Position numbers and translations under genes: made by a program
Shown: in pieces, positions 1 to 8,091 of the stretch
How positions within the stretch are numbered: position 1 is the stretch's first letter
Layout of the letters: every line of letters starts with the position of its first letter
Notes under the pieces: model-generated
Database searches by the model: none
Seen by the model: the letters and a program-made list of their open reading frames with translations, nothing else
What the model was told of the DNA's origin: nothing
From: Fuerstiella marisgermanici
GTDB taxonomy: Bacteria > Planctomycetota > Planctomycetia > Planctomycetales > Planctomycetaceae
Assembly (NCBI RefSeq): GCF_001983935.1
Contig: NZ_CP017641.1
Coordinates: 2,170,001 to 2,234,000, forward strand
Length of the DNA stretch: 64,000 nucleotides
Direction: 5' to 3'

Positions 1-19
1 CCAACTTGAAGTTCTCGGT

Positions 20-98
20 CCGCCGTTCGGCGGTTTGTGGGAGCTTACGCTCCGAAATTGCGACCGAGCGGCAGCTCGAACAAAGTGGCGAACGCCAC
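20..98 (-). repeat. Multi-hairpin dispersed repeat, copy 1
   Basis: Four short hairpins lie in a row: 20-33 (CCGCC/GGCGG), 40-53 (GGAGC/GCTCC), 66-77 (GAGC/GCTC) and 85-98 (GTGGCG/CGCCAC). Read on the minus strand, the block matches 1484-1560 hairpin for hairpin, with base changes that keep the pairing. No protein explains it. It is probably a REP- or MITE-like structured element. Confidence 0.7.
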
Positions 99-305
99 CT
101 CACCGGCCGCAGCTGGGGTGTTTCGATGAAACGTCGTTTGAGCGAACTGCGAAGCTATCTTCGCGGCCGGGCGGGATACTTCTGTCTGGTGATGGAGTTG
201 AAACTGTTCGACAGACTCGATCAGTGGATCCGTCGGCGGATACGCATGTGCTTCTGGAAGCGGTGGCGACATGCTCGCACGCGCAGCCGAGAACTGATGC
301 GGTTA

Positions 306-335
306 GGATTGTCTCGCCGCCAGGCGACACAATCC
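306..335. repeat. Small inverted repeat
   Basis: Arms 306-318 and 323-335 pair at 12 of 13 positions (GGATTGT.TCGCC) around a 4-nt loop. The rest of 99-526 shows no convincing gene. This may be another REP-like unit or a terminator-like hairpin; there is no T-tract beside it. Confidence 0.5.
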
Positions 336-526
336 CGTGATTCGCGATTTCGCCGACCGGCTCGAAGCTCAAGGCAATCTCCCCAAAGTTATCCTCGTGG
401 CCTGCATGAGGAAACTGCTTGTCATCCTCAACACCATGGTCAAAACAAAGACTCCCTGGAATCTGAGATCCGCGTGAGAAAGACTTGAAAATGAACACAG
501 CCGCTTACCCGATTTCGGCCCACACG

Positions 527-979
527 TCATTCGTCTTCGATCGCTTTTCCTTTGATCGTCTTGACACCTTCCCGTTTGATCAACGCAAACTGGTATGCGA
601 ATTCGGTAGGGTTGAGGAAGCCAATCAAAGTCGATTCGTAAATCAGTTTCAGATCACTTTTATCGTCAATAGCAGGGATCACGCTGATCTGGTTGAGATC
701 ATCGTTTGCGGCTACAAGGACGATCGCCTCTTTAAAATTTACCGACGGCGCCTTTTCAGTGGCTCGCCATGCCTTCCACAGCCTTTCCCATGTCTTCCCG
801 TCAGTAACGTAACCTCGCTTCGGAGCTTCTTTGCGTAACTCCATTCTCACTTCACCTTGCCAAGACACCACAACAGGTACGCTTTTGGTCTTCGCCAGTG
901 GGTGCCAATACGCGGGAGGGCCGGTCAACACCGCAAAAGTCATTGCAAGTACCACGGAGGCAGGCCAAGGCAGTCGCAT
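527..979 (-). CDS. Small secreted protein, possibly PrcB-like
   Basis: This 150-residue protein starts at an ATG preceded by an AGGAAG Shine-Dalgarno sequence. The N-terminus is a signal peptide of about 20-25 residues with a hydrophobic Ala/Val/Leu core. The mature part contains a W-x-x-LW-x-x-W segment followed by VNFKEAIVLVAAN. That combination resembles the C-terminal domain of PrcB-like protease-stabilising proteins, where a Trp-rich helix is followed by a 'VDF..E.V' strand. The family call is tentative; secretion is better supported than function. It is isolated between repeats and a group II intron fragment and has no operon partner. Confidence 0.5.
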   Translation of the reverse strand: MRLPWPASVVLAMTFAVLTGPPAYWHPLAKTKSVPVVVSWQGEVRMELRKEAPKRGYVTDGKTWERLWKAWRATEKAPSVNFKEAIVLVAANDDLNQISVIPAIDDKSDLKLIYESTLIGFLNPTEFAYQFALIKREGVKTIKGKAIEDE

Positions 980-1081
980 TGATTTCTTCCTTTACGTGAT
1001 GACTTTGAGGCCGAACGCCGACGATCACGGGATTGTGACGAGCGACGTTGATTTGAAAATTCGGGGTGATATACAGTTTCC

Positions 1082-1745
1082 GTGCACCGTTTTGGGTACG
1101 CCTGGCATGGCGTGTGTTTTATGGGGTGTGAGTCCCCTGTACGAGAATGGAGGTCTTGTGGACTAATGGTATCGCCATCGAACTACATGAATCAAGTACG
1201 AGACGAGGGCAACTGTGGGGAGGAAGCCTGCGAATGCGCCGTCAAGCTGACTCTCAACAGTCGTCGTCAGCCGCATTCTCGTCAAAGCTGCGAGCCACCA
1301 TTGGTGATTGAAATTCTACGAACAGAAATCGGATACAAGGCCGGTACGGACAGGTGAGTGAGCCCATCCTCACGAAACCCGCCCCAAATAACTAACACCG
1401 CGTTCATCCGCATTGGTAAATCCGGAGGTGCGAGCCGCACGGGCGAATTCCTGTGCCGCAAAAGTCACACGTCTTATCCAGGGCGGCACGGCCGCTTTAT
1501 TCAAGCTGCCGCTCGGATGGCACTTCGGAGCGGAAGCTCCAACAAACCACCGAATGGTGGCCAGGGAGATCCGTCGTTCGTATCTGTCAGAAGAGCTTGC
1601 TCAAAGGCAGAGCGATTCGTGGTCAACACGTTTCGTGATCGACGGAAGTCAGCAGAGGTCGTAGTACTGTCTCGTCAAACGCCACTGACGACAGGAAGGA
1701 CCGAACTTTGAAGAACAAGGACGAGCACTCGCTGATCTCGAACCG
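1082..1745 (+). mobile_element. Degenerate group II intron 5' portion
   Basis: The plus strand begins with GTGCACC and carries landmarks of a bacterial group II intron domain I: GGCATGG, a GGGGTGTGAGTCCCC hairpin, CGAGGGCAACTGTG..GAGGAAGCC, CGAACAGAAATCGGATACAAGGCC and GGACAGGTGAGTGAGCCC. Further on are AAGTC.CACGTCTTATCC and GGAAGTCAGCAGAGGTCGTAGTA, which normally sit just before the intron-encoded reverse transcriptase. No plus-strand reverse transcriptase follows, so the intron is truncated near 1700-1750. A 77-bp repeat interrupts it at 1484-1560. The 3' limit is approximate. The start departs from the GTGYG consensus in one base. Confidence 0.75.
1484..1560 (+). repeat. Multi-hairpin dispersed repeat, copy 2
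   Basis: This is the second copy of the structured element at 20-98, in opposite orientation, inserted in the group II intron remnant. It is bordered by CCAGGG at 1478-1483 and again at 1561-1566, which looks like a 6-bp target-site duplication. The intron sequence reads sensibly if the insert and one CCAGGG are removed. Hairpins include GGAGC-GGAA-GCTCC and CCACC-GAAT-GGTGG. Confidence 0.75.
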
Positions 1746-2025
1746 AGGGGGAACGTCTGCTCAGCAGATGGTTCCCGTGCTCCGACCGGAGCGAACCGGT
1801 TTGGCGGTTAGTGTCCTGCCAGCCTTGAGGGCGTTTATTGTGACCGTCTTGTCTTCGGACAACTCTGACGCAGAGCTTGCGTCTCTTCAGGGAACCGCCT
1901 GGTGGGCGAGTAGGATGGCGTCTTTCGGGTTTAGGATGCGGTTTGTGTTCCCTGTTGGCCACCCGTTTCCTCTGGTGGTGTCACAATATTTTATCCGTGT
2001 CCGATTGTACGCTCAACCCCTCTCA

Positions 2026-2058
2026 GAACCGGACGTGCGCCGTTAACGCATCCGGCTC
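2026..2058 (-). ncRNA. Group II intron domain V
   Basis: Read on the minus strand, the 33 nt begin GAGCCGGATGCG, turn at TTAA, and return as GCGCACGTCCGGTTC. This is the canonical domain V hairpin with the catalytic AGC-like triad region and 2-nt bulge. It is followed by TGAGAGGGG, as usual. It sits 26 nt after the reverse transcriptase stop, the expected place. Confidence 0.85.
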
Positions 2059-2083
2059 CCGACCATCACTTGTCACCCGGTCA

Positions 2084-3655
2084 TCACTTTGGCTGTATCG
2101 CAATCAGGTCAGTCAGCTTCGAAGGAGATGCCAGGGGAAAGCGAGCTATGTACGCATCGAACTGAGGCCAGGTCTTTGACTTCCTCTGCGAACGACGATT
2201 GAGCCAGCGGAAGGCCAGCTGCTTTGCTGCCTGGCGGAATTTCATCAGTTGGGACCAATTGTCATTGATTCCATAGTACTGATAATGGCCACGCAGCTTC
2301 GCATTCAACTTCGCCCAGACTTCGGACAAAGGTGTCGTCAGATTCCGTCGGAACCAATGCTTCAGATCGCCTACCTTAGCTCGGTATTTCTTACTGGCTG
2401 TCTTCCGTTTCGGCTTGAACTTTCCCGCACGACTCAGGCCGCAGTAATGAGTGAAGCCGAGGAAGTCGAACGTCGCGGGAGCCCCTTCGCCAAGACGCTG
2501 GCAATCGCGTCTCGCAAAGCGGCCGAACCGCAGCAGTTTAGTCTTCTCTTCGGCCAGCTCCAGCGAGTATCGGGCCAGTCGCTTCGGTAGCACATCCTGA
2601 AAGCGTCTCGCGTCAGACTCCAGTTCGAACGCACAAATGAAGTCGTCCGCGAAGCGGACAATGTACGATTCACCTCGCATACGCGGCTGCACATCCCGGT
2701 CGAACCATTGGTCCAGGACGTAATGCAAATACACGTTCGCTAATAACGGTGAAAGAACCGAGCCTTGCGGAACACCTTCGTCAGTGTTACGGCGACGACC
2801 TTCGATCATCACACCGGACTTCAGAAAGCGCTGGATCAGGGCCAATAGCTTCGGATCGGAAATCCGCTTTTGTAGCAGTTCGAGCAAACGTTCATGACAA
2901 ACGTTATCGAAGAAGCCACGGATATCCGCGTCCGAAATCCAGCTCACTTTCCGGGTCGCGATGGTTTGACCGTGCACACTTAAAGCCTGGTGGCATGACC
3001 GTCCCGGACGGAAACCATAGGAAGTCTCACAGAAGTCGACTTCGTAGATCCGTTCCAGAATCATCACGACCGCACGTTGTACGATCTTGTCTTCCACACT
3101 GGCGATACCCAGCGGTCTGGTCTTGCCATTCCCTTTCGGAATGTCACGACGAAGACTGGGCTGAGGCCGATACGCACCACGGTGTAATCTGGTTAACAGG
3201 TCGTGCAGGTTGTCCCGCAGATTCGACTCGTATTGATCCACCGTGACACCGTCGACTCCGGGTGCCTTGCCTCGCTTGAGCTTGCGAAACGCATACCACA
3301 GCAACTCGTAATTGAGCAGCGAAAAGAGGTTGTTAAACGCCTCTTCAGAGTACGTTTCCGCGCGTTGGGTGATGCGATCCAGTCGATCAAGCACCGGTGA
3401 TCCGCCACTGAGTGCGGTCGGTGTATCGCTGGAGTCGCGTGATGGCCTGGCGGCCTTCCCTGCACCCGCATTACCGGGCTTCAATTCACGCGATTGGTCT
3501 TCGCGCTTCAACGGTACTATGCCGCCATCCGACTTCCCAGAGTCGTCTGCACTCCTTGCCTTTTCAGCTTGTACGTGCATACTCGTTTCGTCGTGATTGG
3601 ACGTCACGTCGAACAAGAACAGCTGGGATCTCACTGGTTGCTTCATTGGCATCAT
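2084..3655 (-). CDS. ltrA: Group II intron reverse transcriptase/maturase
   Basis: The protein is about 523 residues from the ATG at 3655 (first Met of MMPMKQPVRSQ); an in-frame upstream Met at 3769 would run into intron RNA structure. It mediates splicing and retrohoming of its host intron. Visible motifs are GKAPGVDGVT, IPKGNGKTRPLGI (RT2), YGFRPGRSCHQAL, the GVPQGSVLSPLLANVYL block and the catalytic FADD (usual form YADD). A maturase X domain and a C-terminal group II maturase-specific segment (KLRGHYQYYGI..N) follow. No HNH endonuclease motif is apparent at the C-terminus. The frame is intact, so the protein may be active. Domain V lies just downstream. Confidence 0.93.
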   Translation of the reverse strand: MMPMKQPVRSQLFLFDVTSNHDETSMHVQAEKARSADDSGKSDGGIVPLKREDQSRELKPGNAGAGKAARPSRDSSDTPTALSGGSPVLDRLDRITQRAETYSEEAFNNLFSLLNYELLWYAFRKLKRGKAPGVDGVTVDQYESNLRDNLHDLLTRLHRGAYRPQPSLRRDIPKGNGKTRPLGIASVEDKIVQRAVVMILERIYEVDFCETSYGFRPGRSCHQALSVHGQTIATRKVSWISDADIRGFFDNVCHERLLELLQKRISDPKLLALIQRFLKSGVMIEGRRRNTDEGVPQGSVLSPLLANVYLHYVLDQWFDRDVQPRMRGESYIVRFADDFICAFELESDARRFQDVLPKRLARYSLELAEEKTKLLRFGRFARRDCQRLGEGAPATFDFLGFTHYCGLSRAGKFKPKRKTASKKYRAKVGDLKHWFRRNLTTPLSEVWAKLNAKLRGHYQYYGINDNWSQLMKFRQAAKQLAFRWLNRRSQRKSKTWPQFDAYIARFPLASPSKLTDLIAIQPK

Positions 3656-4018
3656 GTGTAGCGCGATCGTGGCCTTCGACCCCGGGTCTCCGAGCTTCGC
3701 TCGCCAAAACGCGAAACTCAGTGTTGCCTTTAGCAGGTCCGAATGCCTGGGCAGATACCGAGAAAACATGCATTTCGGGGCTCAATACCATTCACGGTTT
3801 GGGCGGCCAGCCCAGTCCATTCGTCCTCACTACCTTTCTGTGTACGCTTCAACGCAACTGTTACCAGTGACGCTGCAACACTCGATACCGGGCCTCAGGC
3901 TAAGAGTTACCCGGACGGGATTCGCACCCGCTTGTCAATAAACCATTTCCAGTTCGCTCCGGACCCGCACGATAGGTGGTGTGGGGAGGGTCACCGGAAA
4001 CGGTGGCCCTTACCCGAT

Positions 4019-4714
4019 TTAGCCAGCCGTTGAACGCTTGTGTCGTCGGATGCGCCAAGCATACCAGACAGTGGCCAGAATGCAGGCAGTTCCTGAAACG
4101 TAAAACTGAACACCAAGGGCAAACCAGCCGCAAAGTAGGCAAGCAATACCAACAACAGAGAACATCAATGCGCACCTTCTGGCGACGCGACGCTCGTCTT
4201 CCGGGCTAGGTGCCGCCGTTGATGAGTATCGATTGAAATCCGACCATCCAGTTTGAACTCTGTGGTCGAAGTGGCTGCGGATAAACTCAATGAATTCAGT
4301 GCGGTCTTTGGCAGTTAGATTGTCTAAGTCGATCTTCATCCGGCAGTCGCTGCCGTGAAGAATGATTTTGCCAGCTTGCGGAATACCTTTCCATTGTATC
4401 TGCGATATGTCGGCGACAGACATTCGCCGACGGATCAAGCAACCCTGCTGCGTGAATTCGAGAGGCGTGATAAAAAGGCACGTGCGGAAATATGCGGCGA
4501 TTAACCAAAAAGCGATGAGGGTCCAAAGGAACCAGAACACGCCGTAAACGAGGGCGTGAGCCTTGGGGTGAGGGAATGACCCGTCGATATTCCAATAGGC
4601 GACATAGACCGAAGTGATCCCCATCACCTGAAAGAAGATGCCACCGACAATGCCAATAACGAGCCAGTGGCGACCGGGCCGGTAACACTTCGAGATTGGC
4701 GGTGCATCGGACAT
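4019..4714 (-). CDS. Membrane protein with PH-like middle region
   Basis: This 231-residue protein has two hydrophobic segments near the N-terminus (about 17-40 and 55-78). A soluble stretch of about 100 residues follows, with a strand-rich 'ITPLEFTQQGCLIRRRMSVADIS' pattern reminiscent of bacterial PH-like membrane proteins. Two more hydrophobic segments lie near the C-terminus (about 182-218), and the tail is basic. I do not recognise a precise family. The gene ends 49 nt outside the proposed 5' end of the minus-strand group II intron, so the intron may have inserted immediately downstream of it. Confidence 0.6.
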   Translation of the reverse strand: MSDAPPISKCYRPGRHWLVIGIVGGIFFQVMGITSVYVAYWNIDGSFPHPKAHALVYGVFWFLWTLIAFWLIAAYFRTCLFITPLEFTQQGCLIRRRMSVADISQIQWKGIPQAGKIILHGSDCRMKIDLDNLTAKDRTEFIEFIRSHFDHRVQTGWSDFNRYSSTAAPSPEDERRVARRCALMFSVVGIACLLCGWFALGVQFYVSGTACILATVWYAWRIRRHKRSTAG

Positions 4715-4888
4715 CTCACCGTGTCGGTCTTGCTGGCTAACATATCTTCTACGGAAAATGTCCGTATAAGTCCGGACGTAGCCTGTTGAGTGTGGCGACG
4801 GGTTTCCCTGCTGTCAATGAAATCTCTGCCTTAATGCGATTCCTCGAAGACTCGGACATGTGGGCTTCCGATTTATACTGGTAACCCA

Positions 4889-4955
4889 GTTGCGGTAGGT
4901 CAGGCTGTGCCTGACTCGCAGCACGGCGTCAGGCACAGCCTGACCTACGTCTACT
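4889..4955. repeat. 67-bp palindromic repeat, copy 1
   Basis: Perfect 21-bp arms (GTAGGTCAGGCTGTGCCTGAC and its complement) flank an 11-13 nt loop. The whole 67 bp is identical to 5324-5390. Its right end abuts the REP-like repeat at 4954-5070. The rest of 4715-5096 contains only these repeats. Confidence 0.9.
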
Positions 4956-5070
4956 GGCCGCCGGGATTGGAACATGATGACCAGTTCGCAACCGATCTGT
5001 AGTCGACCCCCACGATGATCCATCTTGTGCCTGCGGCACCCAACCGCCATGAACGGCGGTCGGGCCACCC
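4954..5070. repeat. 117-bp REP-like repeat, copy A
   Basis: The 117 bp match 6991-7107 with a single mismatch. The unit contains a CCGCC-ATGAA-GGCGG hairpin and ends in GGTCGGGCCACCC. Copy B lies directly behind the RAYT transposase, so this is probably a dispersed non-coding copy moved by that enzyme class. Confidence 0.85.
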
Positions 5071-5096
5071 GGCGAATCCCAGTCTCTTCCGACGAG

Positions 5097-5285
5097 TCAT
5101 AAGTCATCGGTTTTTACCAACAGCAGCCCGACACCGGCAACGAGCATGGCAAATGAGAACATCCACACAAGCTCAACCTTGTCTGTAAAAAAGCTCGTCC
5201 TGTCAAACGCCGCACCCATTCCAAACAAGAACCCGAGCGGGGCCAAATGTAAGAGAATAGCCCCAGCAACCTTGTATCCGTTCAT
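5097..5285 (-). CDS. Small two-segment membrane protein
   Basis: A 62-residue protein starts at the ATG at 5285 (MNGYKVAGAIL...). Two hydrophobic segments at about residues 6-26 and 38-58 are joined by a short polar loop containing DRTSFFTDK. No family is recognised. It lies between the two copies of the 67-bp palindrome and ends close to REP-like copy A. Its hydrophobic pattern is regular enough to be a real gene, but it could also be a remnant. Confidence 0.45.
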   Translation of the reverse strand: MNGYKVAGAILLHLAPLGFLFGMGAAFDRTSFFTDKVELVWMFSFAMLVAGVGLLLVKTDDL

Positions 5286-5323
5286 TTTGGCACAATAACG
5301 CTGTCCGAGGCATAACAATGTAA

Positions 5324-5390
5324 GTTGCGGTAGGTCAGGCTGTGCCTGACTCGCAGCACGGCGTCAGGCACAGCCTGACCTACGTCTACT
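5324..5390. repeat. 67-bp palindromic repeat, copy 2
   Basis: This is identical over 67 bp to 4889-4955, in the same orientation. The perfect 21-bp arms could act as a bidirectional terminator, but the identity of the two copies argues for a mobile or gene-converted unit. Confidence 0.9.
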
Positions 5391-5862
5391 GTTATTCCGC
5401 AAGCACTACGGTACTCGACTGCAAAGATGATCGCATCGAACCCACACACCAATTCAACACATTTCCCGGACGCCACTGGGCAAAGCCAGTGGAACCCGTG
5501 CGGAAGCCGGCCTGGCTGACGGCAAAACGGTTGAACTGGAAACGTACGTATGTTTCCTTGAGTGGTTTGAACGACGTACGAAACACAAATCGTTGTAAAC
5601 GACAGTGAGCTTCCGTTGCTGGGGACAATGTTACTTGCAAGACACCGTCTGAAGATTGACTACGAGCAGCAAACGGTATCGATCCGATAGCATAGAAGTC
5701 AGGCTGATTCTCCACTTCACTTGGCATCATGTTGAGGAGTGAATACAGTGGTGTTGGAATAATGGTGTTGGTTTCCACAGACGGACTGCACAAGGGCATG
5801 CCGCACGCAGGTGGTGTGGCACTTTATGAACTCTACTTTCCGTTATCCAAACCGTATAAGTC
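5391..5862. other. Gap with only a weak open frame
   Basis: A minus-strand open frame (5392-5799) begins with a plausible ATG but runs into the palindrome copy and shows no recognised family, signal or membrane segment. It may be a decayed gene end. No RNA gene or strong hairpin was seen in the rest. Confidence 0.35.
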
Positions 5863-6330
5863 ATGATTTTCCACCCTGTTTCTGGCAAGCTTGCACTTGA
5901 GGTTTTTGATTACCCCGAGATTTCGCGGAATGCATTTCTTGCCGTAAAGATCGAGATTGATTTTTCTGAACCCAACGATCCGGAAATTGCAGATGGCACT
6001 CGAGTTGGGGTCTACATTCAGGGCGTTGCAGTTCCGAGTAACGATTGGAGACAGCTCGCTGACAGCACGCTGACCATCGAGAGTGAATCCGGAGTAGATG
6101 CGTTTGAGGGCTACATCTATTATTACAGCTACTATAACGCTGCAAATGTCTCGCAGATTGTTATGGGCGGCTGGAATGATGGCGTGGTTGCTGCAAAATT
6201 GACTGGACGGCTCGATTTTACCCTTGAAGGTCTGGCAAATCTCGGTAAACCCGCATTCAGTTGGGATGTCAACTTGGCCTACGAGCCCGATGAGTTAGAA
6301 AGCGTTCAGCGTGACTTTGAAAATCGATGA
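5863..6330 (+). CDS. Hypothetical protein
   Basis: This 155-residue protein has no signal peptide or membrane segment. It is acidic and rich in beta-prone residues (KIEIDFSE.., GTRVGVYIQG, GRLDFTLEGL) and has a Tyr cluster (YIYYYSYY). It does not match a family I know. Composition and frame use look like real coding sequence. It is isolated in the repeat island, about 160 bp before the RAYT gene, and may be cargo or an orphan. Confidence 0.5.
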   Translation: MIFHPVSGKLALEVFDYPEISRNAFLAVKIEIDFSEPNDPEIADGTRVGVYIQGVAVPSNDWRQLADSTLTIESESGVDAFEGYIYYYSYYNAANVSQIVMGGWNDGVVAAKLTGRLDFTLEGLANLGKPAFSWDVNLAYEPDELESVQRDFENR

Positions 6331-6384
6331 AGCGTTATCAGGCATTCACATCCATTGATGCGAGTCTTTGGTGATGTAATGGCT

Positions 6385-6413
6385 GGGTGGCCCGACCGAC
6401 TTGTTCGGTCGGG
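6385..6413. repeat. REP-like hairpin upstream of RAYT
   Basis: CCCGACCGA (6391-6399) pairs with TCGGTCGGG (6405-6413). The stretch 6385-6398, GGGTGGCCCGACCG, is the exact reverse complement of 7094-7107 at the end of REP copy B. The transposase gene is therefore bracketed by inverted REP sequences. Confidence 0.75.
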
Positions 6414-6490
6414 TCGCGTAGCGACAAGATGTGATATCATACGAGTGGAATATTTCGAGGCACTCACCCCACACCTTCCGGCTGACCAGT

Positions 6491-6955
6491 ATGGTTAAAC
6501 GGCGCGTTTACGATACGCACAAACACATTCATTTCGTGACGTTCTCCTGTTACAAGCGGCGGAAACACTCGCAGCATGATCAGGCGAAGAGGATTGTCAT
6601 TGGAACCATGGGCAGCCGACTGGCCGTGCAGAAAGGTCTGTGCCCTGGATTCGTCATCATGCACGATCACGTCCACGCTCTCGTGTGGTTTCCCGAGCCT
6701 CGTCAAGTCAGTCCGTTCATGAATAAGTGGAAGGAACTGACGTCCAAAACATTGAAGTCCGTGCTGCGTGAGCGTTTCCCCAATTATTGGTCGCAGATCG
6801 ATTCGTCCGAGCCGATCTGGCAGTCACGTTACTACGGCTTCAACATTTGGTCACGCGCGAAGGTGGAGGAGAAACTGGATGACATGCACCTGAATCCCGT
6901 CCGGGCGGGTTTGGTGCAACGAGCCAACCACTGGCCATGGAGCTCAGCCCGCTGA
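6491..6955 (+). CDS. REP-associated tyrosine transposase (RAYT)
   Basis: A 154-residue single-strand DNA transposase of the IS200-like Y1/HUH superfamily. Y1 transposases of this type bind and cleave REP hairpins. The HUH pair is seen as M-H-D-H-V-H-A-L-V (family usual MPNHVH), preceded by the N-terminal strand HIHFVTFSCYKRR. The C-terminal DMHLNPVRAGLV..A..WPWSS is the hallmark of this family, and a Tyr pair in SRYYGFN is the likely nucleophile region. The start is the ATG at 6491 (MVKRRVYD). The frame is complete. REP-like hairpins lie on both sides. Confidence 0.92.
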   Translation: MVKRRVYDTHKHIHFVTFSCYKRRKHSQHDQAKRIVIGTMGSRLAVQKGLCPGFVIMHDHVHALVWFPEPRQVSPFMNKWKELTSKTLKSVLRERFPNYWSQIDSSEPIWQSRYYGFNIWSRAKVEEKLDDMHLNPVRAGLVQRANHWPWSSAR

Positions 6956-6990
6956 TATCTGGAACGTCGATCTGTTGGCTTGCCGATTCG

Positions 6991-7107
6991 CTGGCCGCCG
7001 GGATTGGAACATGATGACCAGTTCGCAACCGATCGGTAGTCGACCCCCACGATGATCCATCTTGTGCCTGCGGCACCCAACCGCCATGAACGGCGGTCGG
7101 GCCACCC
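6991..7107. repeat. 117-bp REP-like repeat, copy B
   Basis: Identical at 116 of 117 positions to 4954-5070. It starts 35 bp after the RAYT stop. The terminal GGTCGGGCCACCC is inverted relative to the hairpin before the gene. Confidence 0.85.
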
Positions 7108-7134
7108 TGCGGCTACCCGATTTTAGGCAGTTGT

Positions 7135-8073
7135 TTACGCCGGCACGACGTTGTATTTGTCGTTGGCCTGCAGTTTTTCAATCCAAGCCGTGAACAATTC
7201 GAGCCCCAGTGGATTGAATCGGGGTTCGTAAAACGATGCGACTGCATCACCAAGTGCTGTCGGGATAGTGCCGGAGACGGAAAGTGTTTCCCCGACACAA
7301 TTAACCATGAATGCAGATGAGCCGTAACGAGCAAGGAATCGCGATCCTTGCGGTATTTGCCGCTCAGCCATTAGCGAATTTGAAAGTACGCCGATATCGC
7401 TGAGCTGGAAAGTTAGATTTCCGATCCTAGTGTCACTGCCACCGACTGGGCACTCTGGTATCGGCTTTTTGAAGAGCTTATCGTTTGCCTTTGGGATCAT
7501 GAGCCCGCCGCCGATATCTGTGCATAGGTCGAGAATGCTAGCGAAGGCATCGAACACTGGTTTTTCGAGAGTGCCAAGCAACCAAAGCGCCCGCGGCGAT
7601 ACCGTACCGGGTTTTGAAGATTCCGTGGCCAAGGCCCGCGCGAGCAAATCGCCGCGCCATTCCTCATTTCTCTTCCGTGCGAGATCATTGAATCGATCAA
7701 TCCAATGCCCTTCGATTTCAGGAACAGGGTCGGCCGCTTCCGGTTCGGGTGCTTGATATTCAAGTGCAAGCGATGTGATCCCAATCTGCCGGACCGTTTG
7801 TGCTACGAATTCTAGATCACGTTGAATCTGAATTCGTTCAACGGGCGAAGCGTCTGAAAGCTTCGCCAAAAGGGTCTCGCGGACTTTAGCGCAGGATTCT
7901 GCTTCGACCCGCATCATTTCTTGTGCGGTGTCGATGTTGGCAAGACGGGCCTTCTGACGCGCGTACGCTTCTGATGCAGATTCGGACTGCGCGATCAAGA
8001 ACGGACCGATGCTCTTGATCACGTTCCATGTGCGTGAGGCAGCGTCGGATGCTTTTTTCAATGCGTCGGACAT
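7135..8073 (-). CDS. DUF2806-like protein
   Basis: The protein is 312 residues from the ATG at 8073. A helical N-terminal half with many Ala/Glu residues leads into HWIDRFNDLARKRNEEWRGDLLARALATESSKPGTVSPRALWLLGTLEK (given here in two parts: the W.DRF..LA start and the PGTVSPRALWLL end). This resembles the core of DUF2806/TIGR03899 proteins, where '..LWarIL..E...PG.fS.rtL..L..L' is conserved. No signal peptide or membrane segment is present. DUF2806 proteins have no settled function and often sit in accessory DNA, as here beside RAYT repeats. Confidence 0.6.
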   Translation of the reverse strand: MSDALKKASDAASRTWNVIKSIGPFLIAQSESASEAYARQKARLANIDTAQEMMRVEAESCAKVRETLLAKLSDASPVERIQIQRDLEFVAQTVRQIGITSLALEYQAPEPEAADPVPEIEGHWIDRFNDLARKRNEEWRGDLLARALATESSKPGTVSPRALWLLGTLEKPVFDAFASILDLCTDIGGGLMIPKANDKLFKKPIPECPVGGSDTRIGNLTFQLSDIGVLSNSLMAERQIPQGSRFLARYGSSAFMVNCVGETLSVSGTIPTALGDAVASFYEPRFNPLGLELFTAWIEKLQANDKYNVVPA

Positions 8074-8091
8074 AGCCTTACTTCCTAACAA

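Larger units (their letters stand above)
1950..3970 (-). mobile_element. Group II intron with reverse transcriptase
   Basis: On the minus strand the element begins at GTGCGGGTCC (3970, fits the GTGYG 5' consensus). It continues through a compact domain I/II/III region, the reverse transcriptase gene, and a domain V hairpin at 2058-2026. The 5' end is placed by consensus. The 3' end after domain VI could not be fixed, so the limit near 1950 is a guess. Orientation is opposite to the intron remnant at 1082-1745, so these are two separate elements. Confidence 0.7.

Noticed and set aside
3900-3972. tRNA-like GGATTCGCACCCGC stretch
   Set aside because: No acceptor stem or anticodon arm can be drawn; it fits the 5' region of the group II intron.
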